Source: Heyndrickxia camelliae (GTDB lineage Bacteria; Bacillota; Bacilli; Bacillales; Bacillaceae_C). From it: DNA of 64,000 bases. Of this stretch, positions 7,620 through 16,471 are shown in pieces (the stretch's first letter is position 1; every line of letters starts with the position of its first letter). Both the position numbers and the translations under genes were made by a program. The DNA lies in assembly GCF_002844575.1 (NCBI RefSeq), contig NZ_PIQO01000007.1, positions 62,001 through 126,000 on the forward strand, written 5' to 3'. A model generated the notes under the pieces. The model was not told the DNA's origin. It saw only the letters and a program-made list of their open reading frames with translations, and did no database searches.

Positions 7620-8828
7620 ATGGCAAAAAAAAATAATCGAAGCACCTTTGCATTATTGGCTTTAGCAGTAAGCGCCTTTGCTATTGGAACGACCGAATTC
7701 ATTAGTGTCGGCTTACTGCCACTAATAGCGCAAGATCTGAAAATCTCCGTAACAACAGCGGGATTGACGGTCTCTTTATATGCTTTAGGAGTAACATTCG
7801 GGGCGCCTATTTTAACATCACTAACATCGAGAATGCCCCGAAAAACCCTTTTAATTTGGATTATGATTCTTTTTATTATAGGCAATAGCATAGCAGCTAG
7901 CGCCACAAGTATTTGGATATTACTTGCGGCTCGTGTACTTTCAGCATTCTCACATGGAGTTTTTATGTCGATAGGCTCTACCATTGCAGCTGATATGGTA
8001 CCAGAAAATCGCAGAGCTAGTGCGATATCAATTATGTTTTCAGGTCTGACGGTGGCTACCGTAACAGGTGTGCCATTAGGTACCTTTATCGGCCAGCAAT
8101 TGGGATGGAGATTCGCTTTTCTATTAATTGTTGTGGTTGGGATTATCGCACTTATTTCTAATTGTATCCTTGTTCCATCTGATTTAAGAAAGGCAGTACG
8201 TACCACGTTTCGCAGTCAACTGAACCTAGTGAAAAACGGCCGGCTACTCTTAGTATTTATCATTACTGCTCTTGGCTATGGGGGGACATTCGTAGTTTTC
8301 ACTTATTTATCCCCGTTACTGCATGATATTACAGGTTTTAGTGTAAGCACCGTTGCTATTATTCTGCTTGTTTATGGTGTGGCTATTGCAATTGGTAATA
8401 TTATTGGCGGAAAATTATCGAATCAAAGTCCATTAACATCATTGTTTTATATGTTTATAATCCAAGCCATTGTTCTATTTATATTACTGTTCACTGCTCC
8501 ATTTAAAATAGCTGGTTTAATCACTATTTTCTTTATGGGACTGATGGCTTTCATGAATGTTCCGGGACTGCAAGTATACGTTGTGATACTGGCAGAGCGA
8601 TTTGATCCTGCTTCGGTGGATGTAGCGTCTGCCATTAATATCGCTGCTTTTAATGCTGGAATTGCGATTGGCTCTTATTTAGGCGGTGTTATCACTAATT
8701 CAATTGGTTTGATTCACACAACTTGGATTGGTGCAATTATGGTGCTGTTAGCAGTCTTCTTAACAGGCTGGAGCCGGTTACTTGAACAAAATGATAAAAA
8801 TGAAAAGTTAAAAAAACTGGAGGCGTAA
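7620..8828 (+). CDS. ytbD: MFS exporter (YtbD-like, DHA1 family)
   Basis: A 402-residue major facilitator with twelve membrane segments, of the AraJ/PbuE/YdhL-type drug or purine exporter group. The DHA1 loop 2-3 motif and 'RVLSAFSHGVFMSIGSTIAA' around residue 105, which resembles motif B/C of this branch, support efflux. I chose ATG 7620 because AAGGAGGAG precedes it; a much longer frame from 7374 overlaps the divergent regulator and is not used. It is followed after five bases by the aldo/keto reductase, so the two are co-transcribed. Substrate unknown. Confidence 0.85.
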   Translation: MAKKNNRSTFALLALAVSAFAIGTTEFISVGLLPLIAQDLKISVTTAGLTVSLYALGVTFGAPILTSLTSRMPRKTLLIWIMILFIIGNSIAASATSIWILLAARVLSAFSHGVFMSIGSTIAADMVPENRRASAISIMFSGLTVATVTGVPLGTFIGQQLGWRFAFLLIVVVGIIALISNCILVPSDLRKAVRTTFRSQLNLVKNGRLLLVFIITALGYGGTFVVFTYLSPLLHDITGFSVSTVAIILLVYGVAIAIGNIIGGKLSNQSPLTSLFYMFIIQAIVLFILLFTAPFKIAGLITIFFMGLMAFMNVPGLQVYVVILAERFDPASVDVASAINIAAFNAGIAIGSYLGGVITNSIGLIHTTWIGAIMVLLAVFLTGWSRLLEQNDKNEKLKKLEA

Positions 8829-8833
8829 TCAAA

Positions 8834-9676
8834 ATGATAAAAACTTTACAAGATACAACTACTTTGCAAAATGGAGTTAAAATGCCATGGTTTGGACTCG
8901 GAGTATTTAAGGTAGAAGAAGGTCCTGAGCTAGTTAATGCAGTTAAAACAGCTATAAAATACGGATACCGCAACATTGACACTGCTGCTATTTACGAAAA
9001 TGAAACTGGCGTAGGTGAAGGTATTAAAGAAGGAATGAAAGCAGCTGGCATTTCCCGCAATGAATTATTTGTCACATCAAAAGTGTGGAATGCAGATTTA
9101 GGATATGAATCGACTTTAAAAGCATTCGAAACAAGCTTAAATAAACTTGGTTTAGATTATTTGGATTTATATCTTATTCACTGGCCAGTTGCTGAAAAAT
9201 ATAAAGATGCTTGGCGAGCATTAGAAACACTTTATAAAGCTGGCAAGGTTAAAGCCATTGGAGTTAGTAATTTTCAAATTCACCATCTGGAAGACTTATT
9301 AAAGGTTGCGGAAATAAAGCCAATGATAAACCAAGTGGAATTACATCCTAGACTAACGCAAAAAGAGCTTCTGTCTTATTGCTTAAAAAATAACATCCAA
9401 TTAGAAGCTTGGTCTCCTTTAATGCAAGGACAAATCTTAGAGTTACCAGAATTGAAGAAGATTGCCGAGAAATATAATAAAACAGTTGCTCAAATCATTC
9501 TAAGATGGGACTTACAAAACGGCATTGTTGTTATCCCTAAATCTACAAAGGAACATCGAATAATCGAGAACGCGGATGTATTCGACTTTACCCTATCAGA
9601 TGTAGATATGGCAGCAATCGATGCGTTAGATCAACATCATCGAGTAGGTCCTGATCCGGATAACTTTGATTTTTAA
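8834..9676 (+). CDS. ytbE: Aldo/keto reductase (YtbE-like)
   Basis: A 280-residue NADPH-dependent aldo/keto reductase of the 2,5-diketogluconate reductase / glyoxal reductase branch. The catalytic tetrad is visible: Asp49 and Tyr54 ('YRNIDTAAIYENE'), Lys83 ('VTSKVWNAD') and His116 ('LIHWPV'); the cofactor loop 'VVIPKSTKEHRI' is near residue 235. It reduces reactive aldehydes or ketones in the cytoplasm. It is the second gene after the MFS exporter and shares its promoter, suggesting a joint detoxification response. Confidence 0.9.
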   Translation: MIKTLQDTTTLQNGVKMPWFGLGVFKVEEGPELVNAVKTAIKYGYRNIDTAAIYENETGVGEGIKEGMKAAGISRNELFVTSKVWNADLGYESTLKAFETSLNKLGLDYLDLYLIHWPVAEKYKDAWRALETLYKAGKVKAIGVSNFQIHHLEDLLKVAEIKPMINQVELHPRLTQKELLSYCLKNNIQLEAWSPLMQGQILELPELKKIAEKYNKTVAQIILRWDLQNGIVVIPKSTKEHRIIENADVFDFTLSDVDMAAIDALDQHHRVGPDPDNFDF

Positions 9677-9680
9677 ATAA

Positions 9681-9709
9681 AAAAGGTGGCCATTTGGTCA
9701 CCTTTTTAC
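9681..9709. terminator. Bidirectional terminator
   Basis: AAAAAGGTG/CACCTTTTT stem between the convergent aldo/keto reductase and thioesterase genes, with T-runs in both directions. Confidence 0.8.
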
Positions 9710-9711
9710 AT

Positions 9712-10146
9712 TTATTTACGTTTAATTTCCTCATACTTCTGAAACCATTCGGGAAATGCCTTTTTAAATTGGACAGGCTTGAACTTCTCATTTTCTTTTC
9801 GCACAACGATATGTGTAGTACTCCCTTTTGCACACACTTCCCCTTCACCATTGACAATTTGAAATCCATACACGGTGCGAAGTCCCTGGTTAACATCTAC
9901 CCATGTTTTCACAAAAACTCTATCCCCTAGTTTTACTGGCTTTTCATATGTAATTTCTAAATTGTAGACTGGTGCATAGTAACCTGCTTTCTCCATTTCC
10001 ATATAATCATAACCGATATCCTCAATAAGCCGTGTTCTCCCCAGTTCCAACCATTTAATATAGTTCGCATGATAAATAACTCCCATCATATCTGTGTCTG
10101 CATAGGATATTTGGATTTCCTGCGTTGCAACATACATATTCTCCAT
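9712..10146 (-). CDS. Acyl-CoA thioesterase, hot-dog fold (YneP/YbgC-like)
   Basis: A 144-residue 4HBT-type thioesterase that hydrolyses acyl-CoA esters. The active-site segment 'YADTDMMGVIYHANYIKWLE' (residues 15-34) carries the catalytic Asp, followed by 'YEKPVKLGDRVFVKTWV', typical of the YbgC/YneP group. AAGGGAAG lies seven bases before the ATG. It is monocistronic and convergent with the aldo/keto reductase. Confidence 0.85.
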   Translation of the reverse strand: MENMYVATQEIQISYADTDMMGVIYHANYIKWLELGRTRLIEDIGYDYMEMEKAGYYAPVYNLEITYEKPVKLGDRVFVKTWVDVNQGLRTVYGFQIVNGEGEVCAKGSTTHIVVRKENEKFKPVQFKKAFPEWFQKYEEIKRK

Positions 10147-10400
10147 GATAATACTTCCCTTCTCGATACTTTTACCATTTATTTTATACTATTGACATTC
10201 TATGTTCTAATGAGAGCTCTTACATATAAACTAATTCCTTATTTAAAGAAAAGAGTGCTTTATTCATTGGGCAGGCCTATGAGTGGTGCTTAAGCAAAAT
10301 GTGCAACCCGTTTTTTGATTAACTACATGCTTGCCCTATCACCAACCAATATCCTTGCATAACCTGTTATATCTCTCATGGGAAAAGGAGGATAATCTTT

Positions 10401-10517
10401 ATGCCAATATTTAGGGGTTACGGATTTGGCCCTCGTTTCGGCTTTGGTCCGCGTTTCGGTCCACGCTTTGGTCCGCGCTTTGGACCAAGCTTCCGTCGAG
10501 GTCGCTTCTTCTATTAA
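10401..10517 (+). CDS. Small basic GPRF-repeat protein
   Basis: A 38-residue protein built from tandem Gly-Pro-Arg-Phe units (GFGPRFGFGPRFGPRFGPRF and on), ending in an Arg/Phe-rich tail. I found it by reading: AAAGGAGG lies nine bases before the ATG and the frame closes at TAA. It is strongly basic and aromatic, with no membrane segment. It sits 130 bases before a YjcZ-family sporulation peptide, so a spore-coat or spore-core role is plausible but unproven. I know no named family. Confidence 0.6.
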   Translation: MPIFRGYGFGPRFGFGPRFGPRFGPRFGPSFRRGRFFY

Positions 10518-10645
10518 TTGTTCTCGCGAATTTTTTATCCATCTAACTACCGACTTTTTTGACATTTAATCAAGATAAAATTCATTCACTTACTTTCTTC
10601 AGTTATGACCCAATGTCAAAAACTGTATTGAAGGAGGTGATAAGT

Positions 10646-10738
10646 ATGAGTGAAGGTACAGGATATGGAGCAGGTTTCGCTTTAATTGTAGTTCTATTCA
10701 TTCTTTTAATTATTGTCGGAGCTGCATATGTATATTAA
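10646..10738 (+). CDS. YjcZ family sporulation protein
   Basis: A 30-residue peptide: short polar Gly/Tyr-rich head (MSEGTGYGAG) then 'FALIVVLFILLIIVGAAYVY', the conserved hydrophobic segment of the YjcZ/SscA family of tiny sporulation proteins. A perfect AAGGAGGTGAT binding site precedes the ATG. B. subtilis SscA is a spore assembly protein that affects coat protein deposition. A strong terminator follows. Confidence 0.85.
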   Translation: MSEGTGYGAGFALIVVLFILLIIVGAAYVY

Positions 10739-10756
10739 TACTAGAACCTTACTTTT

Positions 10757-10789
10757 GATCGGTCATTCAATATGGACCGATCTTTTTTT
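10757..10789 (+). terminator. Rho-independent terminator after the YjcZ gene
   Basis: GATCGGTC/GGACCGATC stem with a run of seven T. Confidence 0.85.
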
Positions 10790-11087
10790 GCTTTTTATTC
10801 CATTCTTAATCCTTTCAAAACATTTATAACCATTTAATGATCATTTCTTTCTAAATTGCGGAAGAAATCTACCAAACTATAATGTTCATATATCCGTCAA
10901 TAATATTTTTACTACTGCGAATTAATTATTGCTTTTTAGAGTAATTTAATTTACTATTAAAAGTAATATTTGTTTACAAGGTAAATTAAATTACTTTAAA
11001 AGGTAAAATATTTTTATTTAGCTGAGGCTTTTAACCAAAACACAGGAAAAGATAGGAGAGAATACTCAAATTTTTAAGCTTGCTGAA
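10790..11087. other. AT-rich region with a spaced inverted repeat
   Basis: No gene is seen. The notable element is a perfect 15-base inverted repeat, AGTAATTTAATTTAC at 10940-10954 and GTAAATTAAATTACT at 10981-10995, with arms that match for a few further bases. It could be a regulator site or the remains of a mobile element end; it lies just before a decayed peptidase gene. Confidence 0.5.
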
Positions 11088-12430
11088 ATGAAGATTAAGA
11101 CATACTCTGACATTATCGCGGAAGACCTTCAACAGGAAAAAAAGCTGATTGGTGAATATTTTTCTTTGCTAGGTAATGCTGTAATAGAATTCAATGGTGA
11201 GAAAATGAGTTTCTTTCAATTAAATCGTTATACCATTTCAAAGGATAGAAGTGAACGGAAACAAGCCTACGAAGCAATTTCTTCTTATTACTCCAATCAT
11301 GAAGATAAATTGGATGATATCTTTGATTAGCTTATTAAGATAAGAACTAATATTGCTAGAAAGCTGGGGTATGAGTCTTTTATACAACTCGGATATGACC
11401 GTTTAGGGCGGTCAAATTATACTCCTGAACATGTCAATATCTATAGAAACCAGGTAAGGCAATACGGAGTTCCCTTTATAACAAAGCTTCTCAAAAAACA
11501 ACAGGAACGAATCGGAGTAGAAAAGCTTAAGTATTATGATGAAAGAGTACATTTTAAGACAGGAGCGCCAAAACTGTTGGGGGATGCTGATGTTGTAATG
11601 GAAAAAGCACTAAAATGTTTTCAGAGCTCTCCCCAGAAACGAAAGAATTCATTGAATACATGGTTTCAAACGGAAACCTAGATCTTATAAGTAAGACGGG
11701 CAAAAGAGGCGGAGCTTTCGCCACATTTATAGGGACGGAAAAAGCGCCATTTATATTCGCAAACTCAGTAGGAATTCCAAATGATATAAGGGTTCTCGCA
11801 CACGAAGCTGGCCATGCATTTCAATTTTACATGAACCGGAATACACAAATTCCCGAATATATTTCCCCAACCTCTGATGCAACAGAAATCCATTCCTTTA
11901 CAATGGAACGTTTTGTATGGCCGTGGATGGAATTATTTTTCGAGAAGGACACGGATAAATATAAGTACTGCCACTTAACAGAGGCATTTATTTTAATGCC
12001 TTGGGCGAATGCCATTGATGAATTTCAACATTATCTTTACGATCACCCTTCTCAAACCATGGACGAAAGAAAAGCGAAATGGAGAGAAATAGAACGCATC
12101 TATATGCCTGAAAAAGATTATGATGGAAATGAGTTTTTAGAGCGTGGCGGAAGCTTCTATCAAATTAGCCATCTGTTTGAAACACCTTTTTATTTTATCG
12201 ATTATGACTTAGCACATAATTGTGCGGTCCAACTTTGGATTCGCTACAATGAAAATCGCGAGGAAGGCTGGAATGATTTTTTAAATATTTGTCGTGTTGG
12301 TGACAGTGAATCCCTTGTGGAAATCATTAATAGGGCACGTTTACAATCTCCTTTTGATGATGGTAGCTTACGGTATATTATTGAATATGTTGATCGTTGG
12401 GTGGAGCAGTTTGATGATCAAAAGTACTAA
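11088..12430 (+). pseudogene. Oligoendopeptidase F-like (M3 family) metallopeptidase, broken
   Basis: The remains of a zinc oligopeptidase. Homology starts around the middle of the normal N-terminal domain, so roughly the first 140 codons are missing. The frame 11088-11330 is closed by an in-frame TAG ('DDIFD*'), continues in the same frame through 'GYESFIQLGYDRLGR' to about 11612, and then shifts to the frame 11615-12430. That last part holds the zinc site 'LAHEAGHAFQF' and the family tail 'DYDGNEFLERGGSFYQ', both intact. At least three lesions (truncation, stop, frameshift) make a functional product unlikely. Confidence 0.85.
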
Positions 12431-12540
12431 TATTCCTTGTTCATTCTCATATAAAAAGGTTAAACACACTAGTAATTCCTTATTACTTGAATAATAGTAT
12501 AAAGACCCATATTTTTCTATTTATGCCAACATAACAGATA

Positions 12541-12595
12541 ATAAATAAAGGCAAGGATTTCAAAATCGCTGAAACCCATGCCTTTATTTATTTTT
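12541..12595. terminator. Hairpin beside the tRNA fragment
   Basis: AATAAATAAAGGCA/TGCCTTTATTTATT arms around a 25-base loop, T-rich on the right flank. It resembles the hairpin that follows the intact tRNA at 16416-16456, including the internal AAGGATTTCAAA, as expected if this was the original tRNA terminator before an insertion. Confidence 0.5.
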
Positions 12596-12601
12596 AGATT
12601 T

Positions 12602-12642
12602 AGCCCCGAAAGGATCGACCTTCGATGCACGGTTTTGGAAAC
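12602..12642 (-). repeat. Eroded copy of the 3' half of tRNA-Arg(CCU): probable attachment-site remnant
   Basis: Aligned by eye with the intact tRNA gene (16473-16515), 35 of 43 positions agree, including GCCCCGA, GCACGGTTT and GGAAAC. It covers the anticodon loop to the 3' end of the acceptor stem, the segment usually duplicated when an element integrates into a tRNA gene. Same orientation as the intact tRNA. Confidence 0.6.
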
Positions 12643-12812
12643 TTTTTACGTGTTCGTAATAATTCAGTCTACTCCAAATGGGTTGATTTTAAAGCATTTT
12701 ATATTGATTTTTTCCATATATTTATCTTTTTTCAACCATTTTCGTTTCATTTGTGCCATTTATGTGCCAAGCTTCTACCTATTTATTGATCTAATATCTC
12801 TTTTAAAGACAA

Positions 12813-13460
12813 TCAGTTATCATTGTGGTTTGTTACTTCTATTAGTTTTCCTCGAACAAAAAGTCTTTTATTTGTACTGGTTGCTCGATCGCAAGTAATC
12901 AAAGTAATGAGTTTTTCATGGGTATTCTTAATGACGTGGGACTGACTAGCATTTATAATTTCCTTTGAAGTAACTTTATATATGTAGTCTTTCTTTAAAT
13001 CTGTAATAACAATCTTCGCCCCTACTTTAATCTTCATAAGCGGTCCAAATAACAAATTAGAATTTCGCATATGATGTCCAGCGAGAGGATAGTTGCCATT
13101 TCCCATTTTCTGATCTGGACGCATCGTCGTAGCACCAGCAAGCAAATTCGAATTGGTTGTACCTTTCATGATAGGAAGACTGAGTCCTACACTTTGAATT
13201 TTGATCCTGCCAATTATAGCGTTTGAATCGATTTGAGTACTATCCTTTAATGTATTCATAAAAGATGGAGAACGGATGGCATTATAATCAAAGGAAGCCT
13301 TCCTTTCATTATTTCGGCTTATTTCCGCTGCAGAAATATCCTTTTGATTCAAATGTGTACTTATATAATTGATGATGCCTTCCTTTATAAATGGAGATAA
13401 AATCATCAATACCCCAGCTAATATTAGTACGTAAACCAACAATTTCCGACGCTTTGTCAT
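12813..13460 (-). CDS. Class A-like sortase
   Basis: A 215-residue membrane-anchored cysteine transpeptidase that joins LPXTG proteins to peptidoglycan. One N-terminal membrane segment (about residues 8-24) precedes the catalytic domain. The active-site His is in 'YPLAGHHM', the Cys in 'LITLITCD' and the Arg in 'TNKRLFVRGKL', all in family order. I chose ATG 13460 because GGGAG lies eight bases upstream; the upstream ATG at 13475 overlaps that binding site. It follows the LPXTG gene on the same strand, which is its likely substrate. The catalytic residues are intact although its partner is truncated. Confidence 0.85.
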   Translation of the reverse strand: MTKRRKLLVYVLILAGVLMILSPFIKEGIINYISTHLNQKDISAAEISRNNERKASFDYNAIRSPSFMNTLKDSTQIDSNAIIGRIKIQSVGLSLPIMKGTTNSNLLAGATTMRPDQKMGNGNYPLAGHHMRNSNLLFGPLMKIKVGAKIVITDLKKDYIYKVTSKEIINASQSHVIKNTHEKLITLITCDRATSTNKRLFVRGKLIEVTNHNDN

Positions 13461-13504
13461 ATATATAACTCCCATTCTTTAACTAAACCAATTATTAAAA
13501 TGAT

Positions 13505-13548
13505 AAGGTACCCCAGAAATTAGTTATATTCCATGGGGTACCTTTTTT
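13505..13548. terminator. Hairpin between the LPXTG fragment and sortase
   Basis: AAGGTACCCC/GGGGTACCTT arms with a 20-base loop; T-run on the + strand side and a T-rich flank leftward. Confidence 0.55.
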
Positions 13549-13560
13549 CATGTTATATTT

Positions 13561-14475
13561 TTATGCGTCCTTACGCCTTTTCAACCTGAATGAAAGTATG
13601 CAGGCTGCTAGAAGCAATACTAATCCTCCCAGGATGGTTGGTAAATCATTGGTATCTCCCGTTTTTGGCAGTGAGTTTTCTACCATCACTTTACGATGTA
13701 AATAAGATGTATTTCCATCACTATCCGTTACTTTGTATACCACTTCATAGGTTCCTGGTTGTTTTACATTTACGGTATTTTTTACAATCTTAATTTTATC
13801 TGTAAGGTTACCGTCTTCTTTATCCGTTGCAGTTATTCCTTCATATGGGTCAAAATGATCTCCAGTATGAATGGTCGTATCCTTTGGTCCACTGATAATC
13901 GGTGGAGTATTCGGTTTGGTCGGTGGATTTTCTGGTTCTGTAATATCAACGGTTACTGGAACCTCTATCTTTCCACCTTTTCCATCATCTACGATAACGG
14001 TAAACGAATCTTTTCCTGTATAACCTTTATTCGGTGTATACGTCCATGTTCCATCTTTATGCACTTCGACGGTTCCATGACTTGGGGACTTGCCTTCTTT
14101 ATAAGTCAATGGATCCCCGTCTGGGTCAGAGCCTTTTACTTGCCCAGACACCGGTGTGTCTTTGGATGTTGTTTTGTGATCATCTGGAGCACTTGGTTTA
14201 TGATTGATAACACCAACATCTGTCGATGGATTATTTGATTTCTCTACATTATCACCTGTAACTTGGGCTACGTTTGTGATCTTATTACCGTTTTGCCCAC
14301 TCTTCACTTTCGCTTGAAATTCTACTGTATGCCATGCCGTATCCGTGACATCTCCGAATTGACCAGACACTTTGTTATTATCAAAATAACCTTTGTCTGT
14401 ATCTTGCTTATCTGTCACAGACGTTCCATCTACTTTCAAGCTGCCAGCGGCATACTTGAGTCCTGATGTATCCTC
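13561..14475 (-). pseudogene. LPXTG cell-wall surface protein, 5' truncated
   Basis: The C-terminal 300 or so residues of a sortase-anchored adhesin. From the N-terminal side it shows the end of an isopeptide/D2-like domain ('WHTVEFQAKVKSGQNGNKI'), a cadherin/VCBS-like repeat ('DGTWTYTPNKGYTGKDSFTV'), a DUF5011-like Ig domain ('DHFDPYEGITATDKEDG'), then LPKTG, a hydrophobic segment and a KRRK tail. The frame opens after a TAA at 14476 without signal peptide. The only possible start codons (for example TTG at 14439) have no binding site. A strong GGAGGTGGG just upstream (about 14490) leads into no matching ATG, so a deletion seems to have removed the start and most of the protein. Confidence 0.75.
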
Positions 14476-14921
14476 TTAATACTAATCCCACCTCCTATTT
14501 CATAATTTTCAGAAACCTAATATAAAATTGGAAAAAATTTTATATTGACATTCTAATGTTATTTTGGGAGGTAAGTATTTTACAAGAGGCTTTCGACCTA
14601 TTGCAACATATGTAGTGATAACACAACAAGATTCAACAATTTGCATCAAGATAAGAGCTTCTCTTCAAATACCTTTGGTCTACATTCGGAAAACAAATAA
14701 TGGTTAAATGAAAGAGGATAAGAAATTTCATCTATATTCTTCTTATTAGAGGATTCTGCCCATTGCGATCGATTACTTTTTGTCTAGAACAACTAGCTTT
14801 TGTGACTGTCCCGGTTGCTTTTGGTATCGATGTTTTTATTATTTAGTTTTTGCCCATAGTAAAATGACCGCCAGGTACGAAGATAAAATTACATATTTTC
14901 ATTACTTGAAGCAATTTATTT
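14476..14921. other. Gene-free stretch in the relic element
   Basis: AT-rich, with short frames only. An rsgI gene would normally follow sigI here on the leftward strand; I see no RsgI-like sequence in any frame. The only signal is the orphan Shine-Dalgarno near 14490. Confidence 0.5.
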
Positions 14922-15662
14922 CTATTCTTCTATCCTTCCTTTTATGTACTCCTTCAAATAAAGGAAATCACCAGCTAAAATTAACGAAACTGCTATGATA
15001 TATTTTCGGTTAATCTCGAGTGTTTTTCGACTAACATTTACTTTTTTTTCGAGCTTTTTCATTGGTATTTTTTTATTTGCAGTTAATTGTTCAAGAATAT
15101 CTTTATCTTTCGCTATTACATTTGCTACCTGGAAGGCGTTCCTCCTTGCATCCTCATGCTTGGGAGAATGTTTGATTAAATCATCAAAAGATAGCTTATA
15201 AGATGATAATAGTTCTTGAAATCGAGTAATTTCTTCTCTCCTATTCTTTTCATCCTGTTTTAGATAATAAACACTAATAGATAGGTTATTCTCCATTAAT
15301 TCTATTGTGGAATTTGGAGCATAATCATTGATGTCGAAAGGAGTACTTAAATTTTTATATTTAGAATTACTGCGAATATAATCAATGATTTTTCTCTGAA
15401 TAATTACTTTTGCAAATGCTAGTAAGGATGAGCCGCGTTTAAAATCATATTTCTTAATAGCCTCATAAAAGGCAAGCAAACCAATACTAAACTCATCATC
15501 ACTTTCTTCTATATAATGCTGACAAACAGTAGAAATTGTTTTCTTGATAAAAGGTTTATATGTTGCAAGCAATTCATTAAGTGCAAGTTCATCACCATTT
15601 TGAATTGAAATTGCCATTTCCTCTAAGGATTTCCTAGGATCTTTTAAAATACCATTTAACAT
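14922..15662 (-). CDS. sigI: RNA polymerase sigma factor SigI-like
   Basis: A 246-residue sigma-70 family protein of the SigI branch (heat and cell-wall linked in B. subtilis; polysaccharide-sensing in Clostridia). Region 2 is visible as 'DDEFSIGLLAFYEAIKKYDF' with 'LLAFAKVIIQRKIIDYIRSN'; the C-terminal half ends with the SigI-type DNA-binding segment 'NVSRKTLEINRKYIIAVSLI'. GGGAGGGGG lies before the ATG. Its usual partner, the membrane anti-sigma RsgI, is missing. An ACCCCC sequence at 15713-15719 (leftward) resembles the -35 of SigI-dependent promoters, so autoregulation is possible. Confidence 0.8.
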   Translation of the reverse strand: MLNGILKDPRKSLEEMAISIQNGDELALNELLATYKPFIKKTISTVCQHYIEESDDEFSIGLLAFYEAIKKYDFKRGSSLLAFAKVIIQRKIIDYIRSNSKYKNLSTPFDINDYAPNSTIELMENNLSISVYYLKQDEKNRREEITRFQELLSSYKLSFDDLIKHSPKHEDARRNAFQVANVIAKDKDILEQLTANKKIPMKKLEKKVNVSRKTLEINRKYIIAVSLILAGDFLYLKEYIKGRIEE

Positions 15663-16195
15663 AAATTTCCCCCTCCCTACGTACCTATGCTTTTGTTGCT
15701 AGAGTAAGCAAAGGGGGTTCTTTACCATGGACACCATATTTCCCGCATAAATAATGACAGTACTTATTATTTAGTCTTGCAAGAAAACCACACTATCGAC
15801 ATTACACTAAATGAAGATGGAAACTGGATTAATCCGCTGTCATATTCTTTAATGATATAAACAAAATATCTAATTTCCAAGAACTCCCACCATATTACCA
15901 AGCAAATACTATTACCTTTTCTATCGTTAAAACTTCCATTCATAATATAAAATCAATCTCGACAATTTCTGAACAACTTCTACACAAAATCACAATCCTC
16001 CCTATATTATACATTTTTTGTAAAATACTTCTTAGAAAACTAAATAAGCCCCTCTAAAATGAGGGGCTTGGTTGTATTTAAGTCAATATGCTGTCATTCC
16101 GTTAGTAATAATCAACAGAATCCTTTATTTATGACGTAATTTTGATAAATTGAATTGAACTATTGGAACATACTATGGTAAAAAAATACGTTTTA
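15663..16195. other. Gene-free stretch between sigI and the integrase remnant
   Basis: About 530 AT-rich bases with multiple stops in all frames. A frame near 15775-15845 ('TIDITLNEDGNWINPLSYSL') may be a gene scrap that I cannot place. A hairpin lies at 16048-16071. Confidence 0.5.
16048..16071. terminator. GC-rich hairpin
   Basis: Perfect AAGCCCCTC/GAGGGGCTT stem with a six-base loop and moderately T-rich flanks; probably a terminator of a lost gene. Confidence 0.55.
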
Positions 16196-16355
16196 AGGCA
16201 TGCACGTAACCTTATTGATTAAACAAGATGTCCATCCAAAAGTAGTACAAAAAAGACTAGGACATACTTCCATGGATTCATATTCTCATCTACTGCCAAA
16301 TATACAAAAAGTTGCTGCAGATCAGTCGGCATTCAAATGTTGGGAACCAAGGTAA
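16196..16355 (+). pseudogene. Tyrosine recombinase (phage/ICE integrase), C-terminal remnant
   Basis: The frame reads 'LIKQDVHPKVVQKRLGHTSM' and on to 'DSYSHLLPNIQKVAADQ', the end of the catalytic domain of phage-type integrases, with the RLGH histidine and the nucleophile Tyr of 'SYSHL'. The preceding RHA of the box II arginine motif is present but in a shifted frame, and a few residues between GHTSM and DSYSH are missing. It ends about 120 bases before the intact tRNA gene, where an integrase normally sits next to its attachment site. Confidence 0.8.
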
Positions 16356-16415
16356 GAGCAAATATTCCGTTTAAAATCGTTCATGCCATATTCATGACAA
16401 TAGCATAAAAAAATA

Positions 16416-16456
16416 AAAAGACAAGGATTTCAAATGGGCAGAAATCCTTGTCTTTT
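16416..16456 (-). terminator. Terminator of the tRNA-Arg gene
   Basis: Perfect 16-base-pair stem (AAAAGACAAGGATTTC/GAAATCCTTGTCTTTT) with a nine-base loop, followed leftward by a long T-rich run. Confidence 0.85.
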
Positions 16457-16471
16457 CTGTATTCATCGTGA

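Larger units (their letters stand above)
12431..12812. other. Gene-free stretch holding the left edge of the relic element
   Basis: It contains the hairpin at 12541-12595, the eroded tRNA 3' copy at 12602-12642, and, leftward from about 12780 to 12734, a short frame ending 'WHINGTNETKMVEKR*' that resembles the tail of a phage-type integrase. The last point is weak, since only about 17 residues are readable. No intact gene is seen. Confidence 0.5.

Noticed and set aside
7523-8206. 227-residue leftward frame within the MFS gene
   Set aside because: Antisense shadow; the + strand frame has the binding site and transporter features.
10323-10565. 80-residue leftward frame over the GPRF gene
   Set aside because: Low-complexity shadow of the GPRF repeats without a binding site.
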